Positions 58,941 through 64,000 of a DNA stretch of 64,000 bases are shown here, in pieces. Below the pieces are notes generated by a model, which was not told the origin of the DNA, made no database searches, and was given only the letters and a program-made list of their open reading frames with translations. Within the stretch, counting starts at the first letter, position 1. Each line of letters opens with the position of its first letter. Source of the stretch: Himantopus leucocephalus. Taxonomy: Eukaryota > Chordata > Aves > Charadriiformes > Recurvirostridae. The translations under genes were made by a program, and so were the position numbers. The stretch lies in assembly GCA_003993805.1 (NCBI GenBank), contig RSEF01000031.1, positions 59,252,563 to 59,316,562 on the forward strand. Reading direction: 5' to 3'.

Positions 58941-61517
58941 AGAGTGCCCACCGCAGGGTCTCAGGGGGGGAAGTTAATCAAACCACAAGCACAACAGCTG
59001 GGGGGAGATATGGAGCAAGGGATGGCTTCTGGCACAATTACAGGAGGCAGATGCACAGCAGCTTCATGTTTGAGTTTGCTACCAACCAAGAAAAGTCACC
59101 TCATCTTGGTAGCTCCAAGGCAAGTCTGTATTTCCTCTCCCTCCTTTTCCATATGCCTGCCAATGCTGAAGCATGAAGGAGCAGGGTGTGGCTTCAATGC
59201 CAAACCATTTCCCGCAGTTTTGTGCCATTCTCCTGAAGAAAAAAGCAACTGCTTTCCCACAATAATCATACCAAGAGTCCCTTCACAGAGTCTTCACAGC
59301 ATATTAGGAAAAATTTAGAGAGAAGAACTGAAAAAGTGGTAAACAAGTCTCTCAACTAGAACTTTGTCATTAAAATCTGGGCAACTGGCTTCTGTTCATA
59401 AGAAACTGTGGTGGAGATGCTGAGGAAAGAAATATGCAGGACCACGGCAGAAGTGTTTGTTCAGGCATATTAGTTTTAAGGCATTTATGTGTTCTATAAT
59501 CACGTAATTCCCTCCTGTCATCGGGTTGTCATCAGCTTGCACATCTCTCCCTGCATTTTTTTTTCTCTAGGCTTAACCTCTTAGGATGGTTTTGTGTGTG
59601 AAACTTAAGGAACCCAAGGCAGGGAACAGAAATATACCATACTTCTTGGAGAACCAGGAGCTAAGCTATGCTATTCCTATCAACTGTTTGCAAAATTGCA
59701 ATAATTCTAGAGACCTATTTTAAGTCTATTCACTAATTACCAGAATTGCTTTGATCACAGCAATACCCTGATGTCTCAGCTTCCAGTCCCACTTGCACGG
59801 GGTATTTGAAATAGGACACTCCAACTGCTCTAAACAAGAAGCTGAAAGACTAGGGGAGGAAACAGATGAATTTGAAGAAGTCTTCTCTAGTTTGTAAGGT
59901 TTCCATTTGGGGAATGGTAAAGTTTTCTGAGGTAAAGTTTTCATTAGTTCCATGCAAAGCTTTAGGAGGAGCCAAATGAACCTGATGTGTTGCCAGCCAC
60001 ATGAGGACAGCTCTCAAAGCCTTGTGCAGAAACCATGCACAGGGCAGGTCAAAGGCACCGTGGTGCATGTCCACAGCATTGGTCTCCATGTCTGAAGCAT
60101 TTTGGGAGGAACAGCAAGCAAAAGGGAAGACCACTAAACTCAATAGGCATTTTAATGGTATCTTTCAAGTACAACACGTCACACTGAGGATGGTATTCCA
60201 TGAACATTGGGTACCTATCCAGACATCAATTTGCTTGCAGATGGTTACCCCACTGCACCCTCTCAGGAAAGCAATCAGTGAATCCCATTTCCCAAGAGGA
60301 ATGCGGGATCAGTGACCCTGTTGGAGCACTGGTTTTGTGTCTGCAAGAGTGTGGTGGTAAGTGGGGATACATCTAAATAAAACAGCTGAATGCCCTAACG
60401 AATCCTTCACCAAAAGCCAAGGCTTTGCTCCTCGACCAAATCTAATGATTATGCAGATGGCAATCACATGCTCAAATGCAACTCCCCGTAGGTCTTAGGT
60501 GTTACTGTGGCATATAGGACAACATGCTCTTAGTGCCTTGGCTGGTTCCTCCTGACAAGACAGGAATACACAGGGACATTTTCGGCATGGACCCAGGGAA
60601 CATTCAAGTTATTGTCCTGTACCAGTAATTTGCCAATCAGACACTCCAGCAGAGCTGTGTACACATGTGCAAAGACATCTTCCAAGTGCAATGGTCAATG
60701 ACATGCAACGCAGTATTAATACAGAATTTACTATGCAGCACTCTCCTTTGGGATTTACAGACTCACTGTCATCAGTCTGAATCTATTCTGGTCTATCACA
60801 CATTCTCTTACCAATTTCCCAAACGCTTTTGTGCTTCAATAATTAGTTTTATATGTTCAAAACTAGCAGGCAACTATAGAAATGTACTACAAAGTTTAAT
60901 CTTATAAGCACAACCTGAGGCAAAGTAGCCAAATTACCCTTTTACATCCTACATTACAGCTTTGTTACCACATCAAAACAACACATTTCCACTGCAGCTC
61001 ATCTCAGGACTCTTGACCTGTAAAACTGCTGACCCAATCTCTACCGGGAATCACTGAAACTGTACCTGTCACAATAGGCACAGAAACAGCAACTACACAA
61101 AAAATGCATAATTTACTTCTACTAGCTGGAGTGTCAATGAAAGCACTCAGAAGCGTCTGGAGAATACCAAACACGCACACACACAACCCCGACAACCTTT
61201 GCTACTACTACCTATTTGGTTACAAGTAACGGTGAAAATGGTTAGTAAAATAGCAACAAAATCTTAAACATGCTAGGACCCAAAAAGTTGCATCACCGCT
61301 GCACAGTAAGGGATTGGAAAATACACAGTAACCACAAGAAAAAGGATCCCACCAATAAAGTCAGTTAACACCTGATGCAGGCGTGGGAAACGAAGGAATA
61401 CCATGTCTTGACCACAATAACTACCACCACAGACCCTCCCTGTGCAAGGCAACTTCTAAGAGCAAAGTGACCTCCTCCCGACACGGCTGTTGGCTTGAGG
61501 TATTAAACCACAGTCCT
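58941..61517. other. Non-coding sequence, nothing recognised
   Basis: A 133-codon plus-strand frame begins at 58917 but has no known domain and is compositionally ordinary. An ACACAC run lies near 61172-61187. No exon was identified. Confidence 0.45.
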
Positions 61518-61960
61518 TCACGGAGGTCTCCTGCCGTCAGCCAGCCAGTTGAGGGCCAGTAGCTGTAGCTGATGCCACTGCTTGACAATTTGCTTCTCCT
61601 TGCCCCAAAGCAGCAGGAGAGTGGAGGTGATCACCACCTGCAGGGCTGCTGTGCTATGAGCTGAAGGGACAGTGACTGTGGCACTGGCAGTGTCCCCAGG
61701 GCCAGGATCAGCCTTTCCACCTTGCTCACCACCAGCGAAGCCAATTCGGAAATGAGCAGCGAGCAAAGTGGGACTTTCTTCTGCACCAGCATCCTGATGA
61801 CACCAGCAGCCTGGCTGGGGATGGGCAGGGAAGGGGAAAGCACGCTGCCCTTCAAACGCTGCACCTGCATAACACCACCCTGGTTGCCTCAGTCTATCAC
61901 CAGCAGCAACTCAAGGCTTTGGGACACCATCTTGCAGGTCTGCCATGCCCAATGGGCCAA
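61518..61960 (-). pseudogene. GC-rich coding-like stretch, possible broken retrocopy of unknown gene
   Basis: On the minus strand one frame from about 61960 to 61631 carries a leucine-rich, natural-looking sequence with a single TAG-type interruption, for example KMVSQSLELLLVID, then IPSQAAGVIRMLVQKKVPLC and ELASLVVSKVERLILALG. The apparent continuation is in another frame (LLLLWGKEKQIVKQWHQLQL, LALNWLADG), as expected if a frameshift broke an older coding sequence. I do not recognise the protein and no poly(A) tract marks its end. It may equally be a chance product of GC-rich DNA. Confidence 0.22.
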
Positions 61961-63239
61961 AAGCAGGTTGCACTATCCATGACTAAACATTTAGTGAAAT
62001 CCAGTGGCTACAGAGCCTTTACCAATGCCCCGTTGTAACAGACAAAACAACACTTTCCAGGCTTGCAAGGTACATAGCTATTTCTGCCTGAGAGGTTAGC
62101 AGTCTTTCTCCTTTCCTGCAAACACCAACATGAATTATAACCACCTAACAAATAGATGCAACCTGTACAGCATCTCCCTTGACTTCTCAGGTACCGGTAA
62201 GTCTTTGCTGGAGTTCTTGTTAAGCTCAGTGCTCTCAAATAATCATCCACCCATCCAAAGAAGATACAAATTTCTCTATGCAGTAAACATTCAATACTCA
62301 TCCAACACTTTTTTTTTTCTTTTTAAATTTGAACAGAGCTGCAGCTAACTTCTTCACAGTAAAAAAAGGATACTGCTCTAGTTATACATACATTTTTCCA
62401 TCCAGGCGGAAAACAATCATCCCCAAATGGCCAAAGAACTTCTAAGAAAAGTCTCTGCAAACTGCTCCCATAAATAATGTACTGGCACTATTTCGTATTT
62501 GACATACACACCCTAAAAAGAGGGGGAGGGAAAGGGGCTTACAATGAAAAACAGTATGCATTTCCTTTGCCAGATTTTTACCACTCTTAAAATCTCCAGC
62601 ATTTTGTACAGAAAGATCTTGGCTTTGATGTCAATCCAATGCTTTTTTGCTTGCTCCTGCAAGCACTGCAGTATGCAATACATTTTCTAGCTGGCAAAGA
62701 AACAGATATACTGTCTAGAGAGTGCCTGTGAAATTCACCCTACTCAGAAGGTCACTGTGGCACGTAAATGCCTAAAAAAAAAGGCTAAATGGTGTGTAGG
62801 CCTCATGCTGGCGTACTACAGAGAGTTGAAGTTGATCATATACGACTATCAAACTCATCAGCAATTTCTCCAGCAGTTTCAAAAATCCACTTCAGGAGAT
62901 GTTTCCCTGTTATTCACAGTCAGAAGCACAAGCAGAAAGAAAATATTAGGCTCACATACTTGGCACCTTTGTATTTTTAAATAGAAGGTGAAAGCACCTC
63001 CAAATTTTATCTAGAGTATGCCACATGGAAGCCAAAAAAAATAAGCAGTTCCAATGCCTTTCAAGTTAAAGTAATTTAAAATAAAAATAATCCAGTTGGC
63101 ACAAAACTGTAATGCAGTTCTCACCAATACAGTACCTGTGCTCCCAAAATATGTTTCCTGCTAAGAGAGATGCAGCCTTCCCAATTCCGCAACTAGAAGC
63201 ATTTCTTACGTCACGGATCCACGCTAATTACCCCCACCT
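61961..63239. other. Non-coding sequence, nothing recognised
   Basis: No exon, RNA gene or repeat was identified. There is a short T run near 62311. Confidence 0.5.
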
Positions 63240-63293
63240 CAGCAGCAGACCACGCTGAGATCCGTGGGCAAGAAACAGTGAGGGGCAACGCTT

Positions 63294-63620
63294 ACCTCCC
63301 GTTTCCCCAGCAGTAACGACCTCCGGGTCATCATCCAACTCCTCCAGCAAACACCTTCAAGGCGTTTGGAAAGCAAAACACTCTCCAGCCCAGGACACCA
63401 TCCAGGATATTCATCCCAGGAGCGGCCTGAGGAGGAGGGACGTGGTTTTCCCCCCCAGCAGTGCTGCTGGCAGCGGCACACATACTTTACCCAGACTCCT
63501 TGAACCACAGCAGCCACGCAAGTCTGTGGCTGTTTTCCTCTGCCAGAAGCCGAGGAAGAAGGTTCGCTTTCTTTTTAGGAAGAAATGCTTCTTTAACCTT
63601 GGGTAAAGGCGCCAGCGCTC
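63294..63620 (-). promoter_or_regulatory. LPAR1: Candidate upstream non-coding exon or promoter region of LPAR1
   Basis: This moderately GC-rich segment has scattered CpGs, unlike its AT-rich neighbours. Near its left edge, read on the minus strand, is a strong donor, CGGGAG|GTAAGCG, at about 63294-63300. A donor on the right strand, upstream of an exon that begins with an acceptor, is what a first non-coding LPAR1 exon needs. No TATA box or initiator was firmly placed, and CpG density is lower than in a classic island. The evidence is positional only. Confidence 0.22.
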
Positions 63621-64000
63621 ACCCGTTTATGTGCGCTAACATAATTGCCTACATTATATGGGTCAAGAAGGAGCCTGATCCAGTAGGAAGTAGATGCAGG
63701 ACTGAGAGAAATGTGTTTAACAAACTACTCCAGGCTGTGCCTGTCAAGAAATGCTGGTGAGTTTGCACTGATCCGAGCAAGGCTATTGTCCCTCTATACA
63801 CAAACGCAATGCCTTAACCACCTCCAAAGGTCTTTTTCAAGAGCTCATTAGGGAAATGCAATGATCATGGAGTTGCCATGTGGGACAGAGACACACAGAA
63901 ACTACGCAAACTGGCAGTAAACAGGCTCTTTTCCTTACCAGTGCTAAATGTTGCACAAATACAAATTACATTTTCAAGAATAAGAGGTAGCAGTCAATAA
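63621..64000. other. Right edge, nothing recognised
   Basis: Ordinary sequence. A TATAATG-like word occurs on the minus strand near 63650, but it cannot be called a promoter element from this alone. Confidence 0.45.

Noticed and set aside
58917..59318. 133-codon plus-strand frame
   Set aside because: It begins inside the possible transposon remnant, has no known domain and no splice or promoter support.
1..64000. tRNA, rRNA, CRISPR array, prokaryotic operon or integrated bacterial or phage system
   Set aside because: No B-box-type tRNA sequence, regular spaced repeats or dense gene array was seen. The window is vertebrate intronic DNA.

Overview
This is vertebrate, almost certainly avian, nuclear DNA. 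The main evidence is a CR1 non-LTR retrotransposon of the type that dominates bird genomes (2715-4285), plus two minus-strand exons of the lysophosphatidic acid receptor 1 gene, LPAR1. Coding density is very low, splice sites are present, and there is no operon structure. In birds LPAR1 is Z-linked (general knowledge, not shown here). Isolated N bases beside homopolymers and one run of exactly 100 N mark a draft assembly.

LPAR1 runs right to left. The first coding exon (45658-45826) carries a 109-nt 5' untranslated segment with two tiny upstream ORFs, then 20 codons, and ends in a strong GT donor in phase 0. An 11.8-kb intron follows. The large coding exon (33083-33830) encodes the rest of the N-terminus, TM1 to TM5 and the start of TM6, and ends in phase 1 at a GTAAGT donor. 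The terminal exon (rest of TM6, TM7, C-tail, 3' UTR) was not found, so positions 1-33082 are probably the next intron, and the 3' end and the neighbouring gene lie to the left of the window. The first non-coding exon and promoter should lie to the right of 45826. One weak candidate, a GC-rich segment with a minus-strand donor, is near 63294-63620.

Everything else is intronic or upstream non-coding DNA. It contains a 5'-truncated CR1 copy interrupted by the assembly gap, several small CpG-rich patches (the densest at 29325-29565), a G-quadruplex-type purine repeat, homopolymer tracts including a C tract of about 39 nt, small perfect hairpins, a possible MITE-like remnant with a 16-bp palindrome, and a pair of diverged 100-nt direct repeats about 1.2 kb apart. 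The first of those repeats sits in an 81-codon stop-free, protein-like frame that I could not identify. Two other degenerate protein-like stretches (32510-32791 and 61518-61960, both minus strand) may be decayed retrocopies. I found no tRNA, rRNA, CRISPR, complete second gene or convincing new multigene system.
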